Source: Clostridiales bacterium (GTDB taxonomy: Bacteria > Bacillota > Clostridia > Christensenellales > Borkfalkiaceae). From it: a DNA stretch of 64,000 nucleotides. Shown here in pieces: positions 37,248 through 46,609 of the stretch; position 1 is the stretch's first letter, and each line of letters opens with the position of its first letter. The DNA lies in assembly GCA_003538975.1 (NCBI GenBank), contig DPQQ01000014.1, positions 71,090-135,089 on the forward strand, written 5' to 3'. Under the pieces are notes generated by a model that ran no database searches, was not told the DNA's origin, and saw only the letters and a list, made by a program, of their open reading frames with translations. A program made the position numbers and the translations under genes.

Positions 37248-38657
37248 ATGATAAATTCGAATATCGAAAAGTTAATACCCGAACTGAAAGAAGTCGCAGA
37301 TCTTTTTGACAGCAGCGACTTTTTTAATATTTCGCACGAGTTTAATCTTATAGAAGGCGAGTATTTTAACTTCTTTAAAATAGAATACAAGGGCGTATTT
37401 CGCGAGTACAGGTATTGCGATACGCCGCCCGCAGCTTTTAATGAACTCGAAGAAAAACGTTATATAAAGCGTTACGCCAAATTATCGTTATACAAGGCTT
37501 TATCAGATCTTACGGGTATAAATATGCCGTGGGGCGCGCTTACGGGCATAAGACCTACGAAGCTTGCTTATACCGAACTTAAAAAGACGGGCGAGTATAA
37601 AGATTTTTTTGAAAACTTTATGCTCGTTTCCGATAAAAAACTCAAAATAGTCGAAAAAATATTAGAAACGCAGAAAGGAATTTACAGTAGCGGCGAAGGG
37701 CTTACGGACTTTTTTATAGGCATACCGTTTTGTCCTACGAGATGCAGGTACTGTTCTTTCGTTTCGACAGATATACGGGCGACCGAAAAGCTTATTCCGG
37801 ACTATGTAACCGCGCTTAAAAGAGAGATTTCCGCAGCAAAGGAACTTATAAAAAACTTGCGAAGCGTTTATATCGGCGGCGGCACTCCCGTTGCGATAGG
37901 CGACGAATATCTTAAACAGATTCTCGAAACGGTTAAAGGTTGCGGCACCGAATTTACGGTCGAAGCCGGACGCCCCGACTGCATCACGAGAGAAAACCTT
38001 AAACTTTTAAAAGATTACGGCGTCACTAGAATATGCGTTAATCCGCAAACCTTTAACGATGAAACGCTTAAACGTATAGGAAGATTCCACACCGCGCAGG
38101 ACGTTATAGATAAGTTTTATCTTGCGAAAGAGTACGGATTTATAATAAACACCGACCTGATAGCGGGACTCGACGGCGAAACGGCGGACGACTTTAAAAA
38201 GACTATCGAAACGACGTTAAAGCTCCGCCCGGACAACGTTACGGTGCATACGCTGTGTCTTAAAAAAGGTTCCGAGTTAAAGACAGAAGAGAGCAGGCTT
38301 CCCGCTTCGGGAATTAACGAGATGGTTGATTTTGCACACGACATGCTCGGCGAAAACGGTTACAAACCTTACTATCTGTACCGTCAGAAGTATATGGCGG
38401 GCAGCCTTGAAAACACAGGATATACTTTAAGCGGCAAAGCTTGCGTTTATAACGTGGACGTTATGGAAGAAATATCCGATAACGTGGCGTGCGGGGCGAA
38501 CGCCGTTTCGAAATTCGTGGACTTAAAGCACGAAAAGATTTTAAGGACAGCCGCGCCGAAAGACCTTCAGACTTATATAAACAAGGTCGAAAAAGTCATA
38601 ACCGAAAAGAGGGAAGCTTTCGACGATATAGAAGCTTTAAGAAACGTGAAAGAGTAA
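37248..38657 (+). CDS. hemZ: HemZ-like radical SAM coproporphyrinogen dehydrogenase
   Basis: 469 aa. Radical-SAM cluster CPTRCRYC, YIGGGTPVAIGDEYL, INTDLIAGLDGE and a conserved C-terminal segment (YYLYRQKYMAGSLENTGY). In Bacillus this oxygen-independent enzyme acts late in haem synthesis. No other haem genes are nearby, so it may have another radical role. Start chosen at ATG 37248, since an upstream extension would overlap the previous gene. No ribosome site is obvious. Confidence 0.87.
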   Translation: MINSNIEKLIPELKEVADLFDSSDFFNISHEFNLIEGEYFNFFKIEYKGVFREYRYCDTPPAAFNELEEKRYIKRYAKLSLYKALSDLTGINMPWGALTGIRPTKLAYTELKKTGEYKDFFENFMLVSDKKLKIVEKILETQKGIYSSGEGLTDFFIGIPFCPTRCRYCSFVSTDIRATEKLIPDYVTALKREISAAKELIKNLRSVYIGGGTPVAIGDEYLKQILETVKGCGTEFTVEAGRPDCITRENLKLLKDYGVTRICVNPQTFNDETLKRIGRFHTAQDVIDKFYLAKEYGFIINTDLIAGLDGETADDFKKTIETTLKLRPDNVTVHTLCLKKGSELKTEESRLPASGINEMVDFAHDMLGENGYKPYYLYRQKYMAGSLENTGYTLSGKACVYNVDVMEEISDNVACGANAVSKFVDLKHEKILRTAAPKDLQTYINKVEKVITEKREAFDDIEALRNVKE

Positions 38658-38670
38658 AACCCGTAAAAAT

Positions 38671-38686
38671 CCGCCGAAAACGGCGG
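38671..38686 (+). terminator. Hairpin after hemZ
   Basis: Perfect CCGCCG-AAAA-CGGCGG stem 13 bp after the stop, without a T-tract. Confidence 0.4.
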
Positions 38687-38812
38687 CAGCTTTGATATTG
38701 CGGAAATCGGAAATTTAACGTTACCGGATATAAACCGAAATATAAATTTGTCATATAATAAATAAATTAAGTTAAAAATTTTAAAAGAAGCGTTAAAAAA
38801 GCGTAAAAACGT

Positions 38813-38841
38813 TTTACAAAAACGCGACCTTTTGATATAAT
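38813..38841 (+). promoter_or_regulatory. Promoter of rpsO
   Basis: TTTACA (38813-38818), 17 nt, TATAAT (38836-38841). The ~95-nt GC-richer leader before the AGGAGG site (38922) could hold an S15 autoregulatory structure, which is not verified. Confidence 0.8.
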
Positions 38842-38935
38842 GACTAATGTATGTACCGTGGCACGGCGAAAGGGCAAAAACTCCGACCTTCGGCTGTGTT
38901 ACAGGCGAACTTATTCCATACAGGAGGTAATAAAA

Positions 38936-39199
38936 ATGGAAAAGGCAAAAAAACAGGAAATTATCACTACTTACGCTAAGCACGAAGGCGACACCGGTTC
39001 TACCGAAGTTCAGATCGCGCTTTTAACCGAAAGAATCAATCATCTTAACGAGCATCTGGCTGCTAATCCGAACGACAAACATTCGCGCAGCGGACTTTTG
39101 AAGATGGTCGGACAGAGAAGAGGCTTACTCGGATATCTTAAGTCCGTAGATCTCGAAGGTTACAGAGCAATCGTCGCTAAACTCGGACTCAGAAAATAA
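38936..39199 (+). CDS. rpsO: Ribosomal protein S15
   Basis: 87 aa from the ATG eight bases after [31 protein letters not shown] and [20 protein letters not shown] are diagnostic. It precedes pnp, the usual order, with a terminator between. Confidence 0.97.
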   Translation: MEKAKKQEIITTYAKHEGDTGSTEVQIALLTERINHLNEHLAANPNDKHSRSGLLKMVGQRRGLLGYLKSVDLEGYRAIVAKLGLRK

Positions 39200-39208
39200 T
39201 TATAAACT

Positions 39209-39240
39209 CAGGCGGCAACGTTTTTTGTCGCCTGTTTTTT
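39209..39240 (+). terminator. Terminator of rpsO
   Basis: CAGGCG / CGCCTG stem followed by a T7 run. Confidence 0.8.
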
Positions 39241-39370
39241 TGCTTTCGGTAACGGCTACTCTTATGTTCAAGAGGTTTTAAGCTTAAACGGAAGCAAGTA
39301 AAAACAGTAAAATAGCCGTCGTCGCGCGCTGCGGCGCCGGATGAATAACAGAGTGAACAGGAGAAACAAA

Positions 39371-41467
39371 ATGACACCCAATTACAAAGAATTCAAAACG
39401 GTCATCGGCGGTAGAGAAGTCACGGTTGAAACGGGCAAATACTGCGAACAGACCAGCGGTTCATGCATCGTAAGATGCGGCGAAACCGTAGTTATGGTAA
39501 ACGTTACTATGTCTCCCACGGCAAAGGAAGGACAGGACTTCTTCCCGCTGACGGTAGATTATCAGGAAAAGATGTACTCCGTAGGTAAGATTCCTGGAGG
39601 ATTCACCAAGCGTGAAGGCAGAGCGTCCGACAAGGCGATCCTTACGTCCCGTCTTATCGACAGACCGCTTCGTCCGTTGTTCCCGAAAGGACTTTTCAAC
39701 GACGTAGTAGTCGTAGCGACGGCTCTCTCGGTAGATCCCGACATCGCTCCCGAACCTTTCGCAATGCTCGGAAGCTCCATCGCACTGTCTGTTTCGGACA
39801 TTCCTTGGGCAGGCCCCACGGGCAGCGTCGTCGTAGGTCTCGTAGACGGCAAGTACGTAATCAACCCCGATCTTAAACAGAAAGAAAAATCAACACTTCA
39901 CCTTAATCTTGCGGGAACCAAAGACGCAATCATGATGGTTGAAGCGGGTTCAAAAGAAATTTCCGACGACGAAATGGTAGGCGCGATTTTATTCGGACAC
40001 GAAGAAATCAAAAAACAGTGCGCTTTCCAGGAAGAAATCGTTGCCGCGGTAGGCAAGCCCAAGCTTGAAATGGACCTTTACCACGTACCCGAAGATATCG
40101 ACGCTGCGGTAAGAGAATACGCTTCCGACATGCTCGATAAAGCTCTCGATACTTTCGATCGTCACGAAAGACAGGAAGGTCAGGACGCCGTAGAAAAGGC
40201 TGTTCTCGAACACTTTGCCGAAATTTATCCCGGTAAAGAAAGAGAAATGAAAGATTCTCTTTACTACCTTACCAAAGAAAAGGTAAGAAGAAAGATTATA
40301 GATAAAGGCATTCGTCCCGACGGCAGAACGCTTACCGAAGTTCGTCCCATCTGGTGCGAACACGGGATTCTTCCGAGAGTTCACGGCACCGGACTTTTCA
40401 CTAGAGGACAGACTCAGGTTATGACGACCTGCACTCTTGCAATGCTCGGCGACGCACAGAAGCTCGAAGGTCTCGATGACGAGGATACCAAGCGTTATAT
40501 GCATCAGTACAACATGCCCGGCTACGCTTCCGGCGAAGCGAGAGGCATCAGAAGCCCCGGCAGACGCGAAATCGGTCACGGCGCTCTTGCGGAAAGAGCT
40601 TTGGCGCAGGTTATTCCTTCGGAAGAAGAATTCCCCTACGCTATAAGAATGGTTTCCGAAGTTCTTTCGTCCAACGGTTCTACTTCGATGGGTTCGGTAT
40701 GCGGTTCCACCCTTGCTCTTATGGATGCGGGCGTTCCGATAAAAGCTCCCGTTGCGGGCGTCGCTATGGGACTTATCAAAGATACCGAAACGGGTAAAGT
40801 AGCCGTTATGACCGATATTCAGGGACTTGAAGACTTCCTCGGAGATATGGATTTCAAAGTTGCGGGAACCGAAAAGGGTATCACCGCAATTCAGATGGAT
40901 ATCAAAATCAAAGGTATCGACGAAGCCATTTTAAGAAAGGCTATCGCTCAGGCTAACGACGGCAGACGTCATATCTTAGGCAAGATGCTCGAATGTCTTC
41001 CCAAGGTAAACGATCATATGTCCAAATACGCTCCCGAAATCATTTCCTTCAAGATCAATCCCGAAAAGATCAGAGAAGTTATCGGCTCCGGCGGAAAGGT
41101 CATCAACAAGATCATCGACGAAACCGGCACCAAGATCGACATTACCGACGACGGCGTTGTTTCGATTGCGGCGGTTGCAAATCACGAAATGCTTGAAAGA
41201 GCCAAAGCAATCGTTCTTTCGATAGCGAAGGATCCCGAAGTCGGCGACAGATATCTTACCGAAGTCGTAAGAATTTTACCGAGAACGGGCGCATTCTGCG
41301 AACTTGCTCCCGGAAAGGACGGAATGATCCACATTTCCAAGATGAGCGACAAACGTATCGAAAGCGTTGAAGAAGTTCTTGCTATCGGAGATAAGGTCAA
41401 GGTAGAAGTTATAAAGATCGGCGAAAAGGGTATCGACCTTAAACTTCTCGAAAAGATCGAAGGCTAA
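39371..41467 (+). CDS. pnp: Polyribonucleotide nucleotidyltransferase (PNPase)
   Basis: 698 aa from ATG 39371 after AGGAGA. Two RNase PH domains (first: TGKYCEQTSGSCIVRCGET; second, catalytic: GLFTRGQTQVMTTCTL, SSNGSTSMGSVCGS), then a KH domain (KIREVIGSGGKVINKI) and an S1 domain at the end. 3'-5' phosphorolytic RNA decay, usually in the degradosome. Highly biased codons. Confidence 0.97.
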   Translation: MTPNYKEFKTVIGGREVTVETGKYCEQTSGSCIVRCGETVVMVNVTMSPTAKEGQDFFPLTVDYQEKMYSVGKIPGGFTKREGRASDKAILTSRLIDRPLRPLFPKGLFNDVVVVATALSVDPDIAPEPFAMLGSSIALSVSDIPWAGPTGSVVVGLVDGKYVINPDLKQKEKSTLHLNLAGTKDAIMMVEAGSKEISDDEMVGAILFGHEEIKKQCAFQEEIVAAVGKPKLEMDLYHVPEDIDAAVREYASDMLDKALDTFDRHERQEGQDAVEKAVLEHFAEIYPGKEREMKDSLYYLTKEKVRRKIIDKGIRPDGRTLTEVRPIWCEHGILPRVHGTGLFTRGQTQVMTTCTLAMLGDAQKLEGLDDEDTKRYMHQYNMPGYASGEARGIRSPGRREIGHGALAERALAQVIPSEEEFPYAIRMVSEVLSSNGSTSMGSVCGSTLALMDAGVPIKAPVAGVAMGLIKDTETGKVAVMTDIQGLEDFLGDMDFKVAGTEKGITAIQMDIKIKGIDEAILRKAIAQANDGRRHILGKMLECLPKVNDHMSKYAPEIISFKINPEKIREVIGSGGKVINKIIDETGTKIDITDDGVVSIAAVANHEMLERAKAIVLSIAKDPEVGDRYLTEVVRILPRTGAFCELAPGKDGMIHISKMSDKRIESVEEVLAIGDKVKVEVIKIGEKGIDLKLLEKIEG

Positions 41468-41485
41468 AGTAATAAAAAATAATGC

Positions 41486-41523
41486 AAAAGAGGACTAACG
41501 GGAATCCGTCCGGTCCTCTTTTT
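41486..41523 (+). terminator. Terminator of pnp
   Basis: AAAAGAGGAC / GTCCTCTTTT with an inner CGG/CCG pairing and T-run. Confidence 0.85.
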
Positions 41524-41595
41524 AATAAGCCGCGGCCGGCGGAAATAAAGCCGCTTGCGGTAATAAAATTATTCTTAAGGGTAATAAAAATATAA

Positions 41596-42864
41596 ATGGA
41601 ATTTTATAAAAAATACGACAGCGGACTTAAACTTGTCATAAAGCAGATGGACGGAGCGTTCACCGTATCGTCCGGCATAATAGTTTCGACGGGCAGCCGT
41701 AACGAAAGCAAAGATATAAACGGTATTTCGCACTTTATCGAACACGTTAACTTCAAGGGAACCAAAACCCGCACGGCGTTCGACATTTCCGACGAAACCG
41801 ACCGCATAGGCTCCACCGTAAACGCATTCACTTCGAAGGAATGTACCTGTTATTACACAAAGTCCATTCCCGAACATCAGGAAGAAACTTTCGCCGTGCT
41901 TGCCGATCTTTTTCTTAATTCGACTTATCCCGAGGACGAACTCGACAAAGAACGCGACGTTATAATAGAAGAAATAAATATGACCGAAGATACCCCCGAC
42001 GAAGTGTGTATGGACCTTTTGTCCGAAGCGTTTTACGGCGATTCGGGACTGGGACAGACTATTCTGGGACCGGAAGAAAACGTCCGTCGCTTTACCGTAA
42101 AAGATATAAAAAATTATCTTGAAAAGTATTATACCCCCGACAACGTCTGCATATCGGTAGCGGGCGCGCTCGACATTAAAAAGACCGAAGAACTCGTAGA
42201 TAAATACTTCAAAGATTTCAAAGGATTCGGTACGGATTCGAAGATACAGGTGTCGGCTAAAAAGGACGAATTCGATAAAAACTACACCGGCAATCTCTGC
42301 AAAAAAAAGGATATAGAGCAAGCACACATCGCGCTGTCCTTTCCGGCGTACAAGTACGGCGACGACAGGTCGGCAGCGGCTAATATCGCCTGTTCGGTGC
42401 TTGGCGGAACGATGTCGTCGAGACTCTTCCAGACGGTACGCGAAAAGCAGGGGCTTTGCTACACGGTATATTCATATTTATCGCAGTATCGCGACACGGG
42501 TAAGGTCGAAATTTATGCCGGCGTAAATCCGAAAAACCGCGAAAAGGCGTTAAAATCAATTATAGACGTAGTAAACGAGTTCAAAAACGGCATAACCGAC
42601 GCAGAATTTTCGAGAGGGAAGGAACAGCTTAAATCGGCGTTTATCATGAGTAGGGAAAGCACTTCTTCCGAAATGCAGGTTTACGCAAAAGGCTGGCTGC
42701 TTCTCGGCGAAAAGTTCGACTTCGAAAAGAAGATAAACGAAATCAATTCGGTTACCAGGGAAGAAGTCGAATCGGCTATCAGAGAAATTTTCGATACAAG
42801 TAAGTGCGCTTATGCGACAGTCGGCAGAAATACCGAACCGCTTAAAGTTCCCGAAAACAAATAA
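41596..42864 (+). CDS. M16-family zinc metallopeptidase (YmxG-like)
   Basis: 422 aa. Inverted zinc motif HFIEH with downstream glutamate (in the ENNLI-like helix region), NAFTSKECTCYYTKS and the second-half signature CSVLGGTMSSRLFQTVREKQGLCYTVYS. Processing-peptidase-like family that commonly follows pnp in Bacillota. Substrate unknown. Slightly unusual VNFKG after HFIEH where MLFKG is more common. Confidence 0.92.
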   Translation: MEFYKKYDSGLKLVIKQMDGAFTVSSGIIVSTGSRNESKDINGISHFIEHVNFKGTKTRTAFDISDETDRIGSTVNAFTSKECTCYYTKSIPEHQEETFAVLADLFLNSTYPEDELDKERDVIIEEINMTEDTPDEVCMDLLSEAFYGDSGLGQTILGPEENVRRFTVKDIKNYLEKYYTPDNVCISVAGALDIKKTEELVDKYFKDFKGFGTDSKIQVSAKKDEFDKNYTGNLCKKKDIEQAHIALSFPAYKYGDDRSAAANIACSVLGGTMSSRLFQTVREKQGLCYTVYSYLSQYRDTGKVEIYAGVNPKNREKALKSIIDVVNEFKNGITDAEFSRGKEQLKSAFIMSRESTSSEMQVYAKGWLLLGEKFDFEKKINEINSVTREEVESAIREIFDTSKCAYATVGRNTEPLKVPENK

Positions 42865-42878
42865 TTTAAAATAAATAT

Positions 42879-42923
42879 GGCGCGTTTCTACGGTACCGTT
42901 ACCGCTCAAAACGTGCCGTTTTT
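42879..42923. terminator. Terminator between the M16 peptidase and the ArsR gene
   Basis: GGCGCGTTT (42879-42887) pairs with AAACGTGCC (42909-42917), followed by GTTTTT. Serves the plus-strand gene; the minus-strand ArsR gene ends at 42937. Confidence 0.75.
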
Positions 42924-42936
42924 ATTGTTTTTTATT

Positions 42937-43272
42937 TCAGTATCCTAAAAATTCCACTCCTTTGAGAAGAACGTCGTTAAGAGCGTCGTTGCGGAGCGAA
43001 TAGAAAACTATTTTGCCCTGCCTTTTGGTTTTTACCGCGTTGAGATTTTTAAGCAGTCTTAATTGATGAGAGACCGTAGTCTGATTGAGTTTCAACACTT
43101 TCGAAAGGTCGCTTACGCACATTTCCGAAATAGCTAACGCCGATACCATTTTTATCCGCGTGTAGTCCGAAAATATCGAAAAAAAGCAGACGAGTTCGTC
43201 TAAAATTTCACCTTGCGGAACGTAGTCTTCGATAAGTTCTCTCGATTTTTTGCTTAAAAGATAATTTTCCAT
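42937..43272 (-). CDS. ArsR/SmtB-family transcriptional regulator
   Basis: 111 aa winged helix (IFSDYTRIKMVSALAISEMCVSDLSKVLKLNQTTVS / HQLRLLKNLNAVKTKRQGKIVFYSL). The classic metal box ELCVCD of the recognition helix reads EMCVSD, with one cysteine only, so alpha-3 metal sensing is probably altered or absent. Divergent from a 49-residue membrane peptide gene, with a dyad between them (43339-43361). GGGGGAA-type ribosome site. Confidence 0.9.
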   Translation of the reverse strand: MENYLLSKKSRELIEDYVPQGEILDELVCFFSIFSDYTRIKMVSALAISEMCVSDLSKVLKLNQTTVSHQLRLLKNLNAVKTKRQGKIVFYSLRNDALNDVLLKGVEFLGY

Positions 43273-43338
43273 AAATTCCCCCTTGCCGGAAGTTTTCCGG
43301 TCGGCTTTATAAGTAAAGCCTTTTTTATAATTATACTA

Positions 43339-43361
43339 CGTATATACATTCGTGCATATTT
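43339..43361. promoter_or_regulatory. Putative ArsR operator in the divergent spacer
   Basis: Imperfect dyad around ATATACATTCGTGCATAT, similar in form to the AT-rich 12-2-12 sites of ArsR/SmtB regulators. It overlaps the region of both divergent promoters: minus-strand TATAAT 43335-43330, plus-strand TATAAT 43382-43387. Operator function is inferred. Confidence 0.45.
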
Positions 43362-43418
43362 GTAAAACAGGTCGCATATTGTATAATGCCGTCTTAAAAC
43401 GGCGAAAAAGGAGGATAT

Positions 43419-43568
43419 ATGAATTATAATCTCGCGCTTTTCGCGCTGATGTTTCTGCTTATAAACGGCGGCGTGATAGACACTACCGAAGCTCTTATAT
43501 TTTTGGCTCTCGTTTCTTACGCAAGCGGCAATAATTGTCTTAACCAAAGCAATACCCGCACGGCATGA
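43419..43568 (+). CDS. 49-residue hydrophobic peptide
   Basis: Short frame with an excellent AAGGAGG site 6 bases before ATG and a TATAAT at 43382. Sequence starts MNYNLALFALMFLLINGG, then DTTEALIFLALVSYASG, giving two short hydrophobic stretches and a polar tail. A possible hairpin membrane peptide under control of the divergent ArsR protein. No family recognised. Confidence 0.6.
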   Translation: MNYNLALFALMFLLINGGVIDTTEALIFLALVSYASGNNCLNQSNTRTA

Positions 43569-43628
43569 TTTTATAGGGTTTTAAGTCTGAAAAGCTTTTT
43601 AAGTCGGGTATGAGAAAAATAAGAATAC

Positions 43629-43655
43629 AAAAAGCGGCGTAAAAGCCGCTTTTTG
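43629..43655 (+). terminator. Terminator of the 49-residue peptide gene
   Basis: Perfect AAAAAGCGGC-GTAAAA-GCCGCTTTTT hairpin. Confidence 0.85.
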
Positions 43656-43753
43656 TTTGCCGTTTTTTTATTCCGACGATAAACTATCCGGAAGATTTTC
43701 CGAATAACGTAAAAATAAAAATTGCGTTAAAGTCTGTAAAACCGCAAAAAAAG

Positions 43754-43782
43754 TTGTCAATAACTAAAGTATATTATATAAT
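43754..43782 (+). promoter_or_regulatory. Leaderless promoter of uvrC
   Basis: TTGTCA (43754-43759), 17 nt, TATAAT (43777-43782), ATG six bases later. No ribosome site; the transcript would begin at the start codon. Confidence 0.8.
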
Positions 43783-43788
43783 TTTAGT

Positions 43789-45618
43789 ATGAGCGTCGTA
43801 GAAGATAAACTTAAAATACTTCCGACCGATCCCGGCGTCTATATCATGAAGGACGACGGCGGACACGTTATTTACGTCGGAAAGGCGAAAAATTTGAAGA
43901 ACAGAGTACGGCAGTACTTTTTTAACACCGTCAAGACCGAAAAGGTCATGGCGATGGTTTCGCATATAAAAGATTTCGACTACATTATAGTTAACTCCGA
44001 GATAGACGCTTTGTCTTTGGAAAACAACCTTATAAAAAAATATAAGCCGAAGTATAACATTCTGTTAAAGGACGATAAAACTTACCCTTATATAAAGGTC
44101 AATCTTAAAGAAAAATTCCCGTATTTTTACATTACCCGAAAAATAAAAAAGGACGGCGGCAAATATTTCGGTCCGTTTATGGGCGGCATAAACGCGCAGG
44201 AAGTGCTGGAACTCGTAAATCTTACTTACAAACTTCGCCCTTGTTCGGTAAAGATAACCGAAAAGCCGAAAAGGGAATGTCTCAACTACCATATAGGCAA
44301 GTGCCTTTCGCCGTGCAGCGGAAGAGTTTCGGAAGAAGATTATATGAAGTCCGTGAACGCCGCTCTCGACTTTTTGTCGGGCGGGGACGATTCGAGACCG
44401 GAAGAAATTCTTAAAGAAGCCATGCTCCGCCATGCCGAAAACGAAGAGTTCGAAGCCGCTCTCGCTTGCAGAGAGAGACTCAAAAGTCTGGAAAAACTTA
44501 AGGTAAAAAGAATAACAGCGTTAAACAGATTTATCGACGCGGACGTGATTTCGATGGCTGACAACGGACTTTCGACCGTGTTTTCGATGCTTAATATACG
44601 AAAGGGCAGAATGCTCGGAGCGAAAAATTTAAGCGAAGAGAACGTTTACTTCGACAAGTCCGAAGGTTTAGCCGATTTTATCACAGGGTATTATAAAAAC
44701 GCGGCAGAAATTCCTTCTGAAATAATAGTGTTTACCGAACCCGCCGATACCGAACTTTTAGAGACTTATCTAACGGGACTTGCGGACAAAAAAATATCGG
44801 TAACGGTTCCTGTAAAAGGGGTAAGAAAACAGCTCGTCGACATGGCGGGAGTCAATGCCGAAGACTATCTTAAAAAGTCCGTCGAACGTATCCGCCACAA
44901 GACCGATATGACGATAAACGCTTGCCAAAAATTGCAGCGTGTGTTAAACTTATCTAAATATCCGAAGCGTATGGAATGTTACGATATTTCACACATTTCC
45001 GGCGTCGATAAGGTCGGTTCGATGGTGGTGTTTACGGACGGAGAAAAGGACGCCGCGGAGTACCGCAGATTCAAAATAAAGACCGTCGAAGGCAACAACG
45101 ATTTTGAGTCGCTTAAAGAAGTTCTTAAACGCAGGCTCTCTAAGCTCGGCACGGACGAAGAAGAAAAGTTTCCTAAACCCGATCTTATAATCATCGACGG
45201 AGGCAAAGGTCAGCTTTCGTCGGTAAAGCAGATTTTCGACGAACTTAACGTTAAGGACATAGACCTTGTGTCGCTCGCAAAACAGGAAGAAGAAGTGTTT
45301 ACTCTTCATTCCGACCGCAGCGTTTTAATAGATAAATCGGATTACGCTTTGCGGCTTTTACAGCGTATCAGAGACGAAGCGCACCGCTTTGCGATAACTT
45401 TTAACAGAAGTTTAAGAGGCAAACGCAGCCTTGTTTCGGTTCTCGACGGCATCGACGGCGTCGGAAAGGTTAAGAAGAAAGCTCTTTTAGAAAAATTCAA
45501 AGATCTGTCGGGGATAATGAACGCAAAAAAAGAAGATCTTATGACCGTGGACGGAATAGGCGAAGCCTTGGCGGACGAAATAATAGCAGAGTTAAAGAAA
45601 GAAAACATAACGATATAA
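43789..45618 (+). CDS. uvrC: Excinuclease ABC subunit C
   Basis: 609 aa. GIY-YIG nuclease domain (PGVYIMKDDGGHVIYVGKAKNLKNRV) for the 3' cut, cysteine motif CLNYHIGKCLSPC, UVR domain, RNase H-like domain (YDISHISG, LIIIDGGKGQ) for the 5' cut, and C-terminal helix-hairpin-helix pair (LDGIDGVGKVKKKALL, VDGIGEALADEI). Nucleotide excision repair. Predicted leaderless. Confidence 0.97.
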   Translation: MSVVEDKLKILPTDPGVYIMKDDGGHVIYVGKAKNLKNRVRQYFFNTVKTEKVMAMVSHIKDFDYIIVNSEIDALSLENNLIKKYKPKYNILLKDDKTYPYIKVNLKEKFPYFYITRKIKKDGGKYFGPFMGGINAQEVLELVNLTYKLRPCSVKITEKPKRECLNYHIGKCLSPCSGRVSEEDYMKSVNAALDFLSGGDDSRPEEILKEAMLRHAENEEFEAALACRERLKSLEKLKVKRITALNRFIDADVISMADNGLSTVFSMLNIRKGRMLGAKNLSEENVYFDKSEGLADFITGYYKNAAEIPSEIIVFTEPADTELLETYLTGLADKKISVTVPVKGVRKQLVDMAGVNAEDYLKKSVERIRHKTDMTINACQKLQRVLNLSKYPKRMECYDISHISGVDKVGSMVVFTDGEKDAAEYRRFKIKTVEGNNDFESLKEVLKRRLSKLGTDEEEKFPKPDLIIIDGGKGQLSSVKQIFDELNVKDIDLVSLAKQEEEVFTLHSDRSVLIDKSDYALRLLQRIRDEAHRFAITFNRSLRGKRSLVSVLDGIDGVGKVKKKALLEKFKDLSGIMNAKKEDLMTVDGIGEALADEIIAELKKENITI

Positions 45619-45644
45619 CGGCGTTTTACGGATATGGTTAACGG

Positions 45645-45668
45645 TACCTGTTCCATTGAAACATAACC
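45645..45668 (+). repeat. Dispersed 24-nt repeat, weak copy (c), inside a hairpin
   Basis: TACCTGTTCCATTGAAAC then ATAACC, diverged in the middle. It is bracketed by a perfect 9-bp inverted repeat ATATGGTTA (45632-45640) / TAACCATAT (45664-45672) just after uvrC. Confidence 0.45.
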
Positions 45669-45693
45669 ATATTTACGGACAAAGGAGAACCGC

Positions 45694-46530
45694 ATGAAAT
45701 ACAGAATGATAATATCGGACTATGACGGGACGCTCGCTCCGGCTTACGGCAAAGTCGTGCAAAAAGAAACGATAGAAGCGATAAAAGCATACAGAGAAGC
45801 GGGCGGATACTTTGTGCTTTGTTCGGGGCGAGGAGCGGCTTCGGCATTCGACGCGATGGAATATAACAACATAAATTGCGACGCGATAAGCGCGTTTCAG
45901 GGCGCGACGATAAAAATCGGCGATACGATAACCGAAGACGGGCTTGACGGAACAACCGTGAGAGAAATAGTGGAATTCGTAAGAAATATCGAAAACAGAG
46001 ACTTTGTAACCTTCAATAACGAAGTTTTGCTGTACGACGGCAACGGCGAAGCTCTTAATTACTATGTAAACTGGTCGACTTCGTATAAAAACAAAGCGGC
46101 TGTTAATATTCCGGAGTACACTTTGAGCCACGGCGGATATTACGGCAAATTGCTTTTAACCAAGATGCCGGACGAAAACACAGATAGAATAGTAAACGCG
46201 ATAAAAGAAAAATTCGGCGATAAAATCGTAATAAACAGCGGATCGGAAATTTTAATCGAAATGGTTTCGGCTACCTGTACGAAGTATTCCGCATGCAAAA
46301 AAATAGCGGAGCATTTTAACGTAAACGAAAACGAAGTAATAACCGTCGGCGACTCTACAAACGATCTTACTCTGGTAGCCTTTGGCGAAGGCTGTGCCGT
46401 CGAAAGCGGTACACCGGAACTTAAAAAAGCGGCGAAGCACATCGTTCCCGCGGCAGATAAGCAGCCGATAAAATATCTGATAGACAAAATATTAAGCGGC
46501 GAAGATCCGTTTGATTTCGAAAGCAAATAA
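45694..46530 (+). CDS. HAD-superfamily (Cof-type) phosphatase
   Basis: 278 aa. Nucleophile motif ISDYDGTLAP, CSGRG (motif II), and VGDSTNDLTLVAFGEGCAVESG (motif IV) with a C2B cap between. Cof-like enzymes dephosphorylate sugar phosphates or flavin and other metabolites. AAGGAG site. Confidence 0.9.
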   Translation: MKYRMIISDYDGTLAPAYGKVVQKETIEAIKAYREAGGYFVLCSGRGAASAFDAMEYNNINCDAISAFQGATIKIGDTITEDGLDGTTVREIVEFVRNIENRDFVTFNNEVLLYDGNGEALNYYVNWSTSYKNKAAVNIPEYTLSHGGYYGKLLLTKMPDENTDRIVNAIKEKFGDKIVINSGSEILIEMVSATCTKYSACKKIAEHFNVNENEVITVGDSTNDLTLVAFGEGCAVESGTPELKKAAKHIVPAADKQPIKYLIDKILSGEDPFDFESK

Positions 46531-46609
46531 CTTAAACAGAAAAATAAAAAAGCGATAAAACAAGAATCAAAATTATTATTGATAAAAATGAGGGAAACTT
46601 AAATTCATA

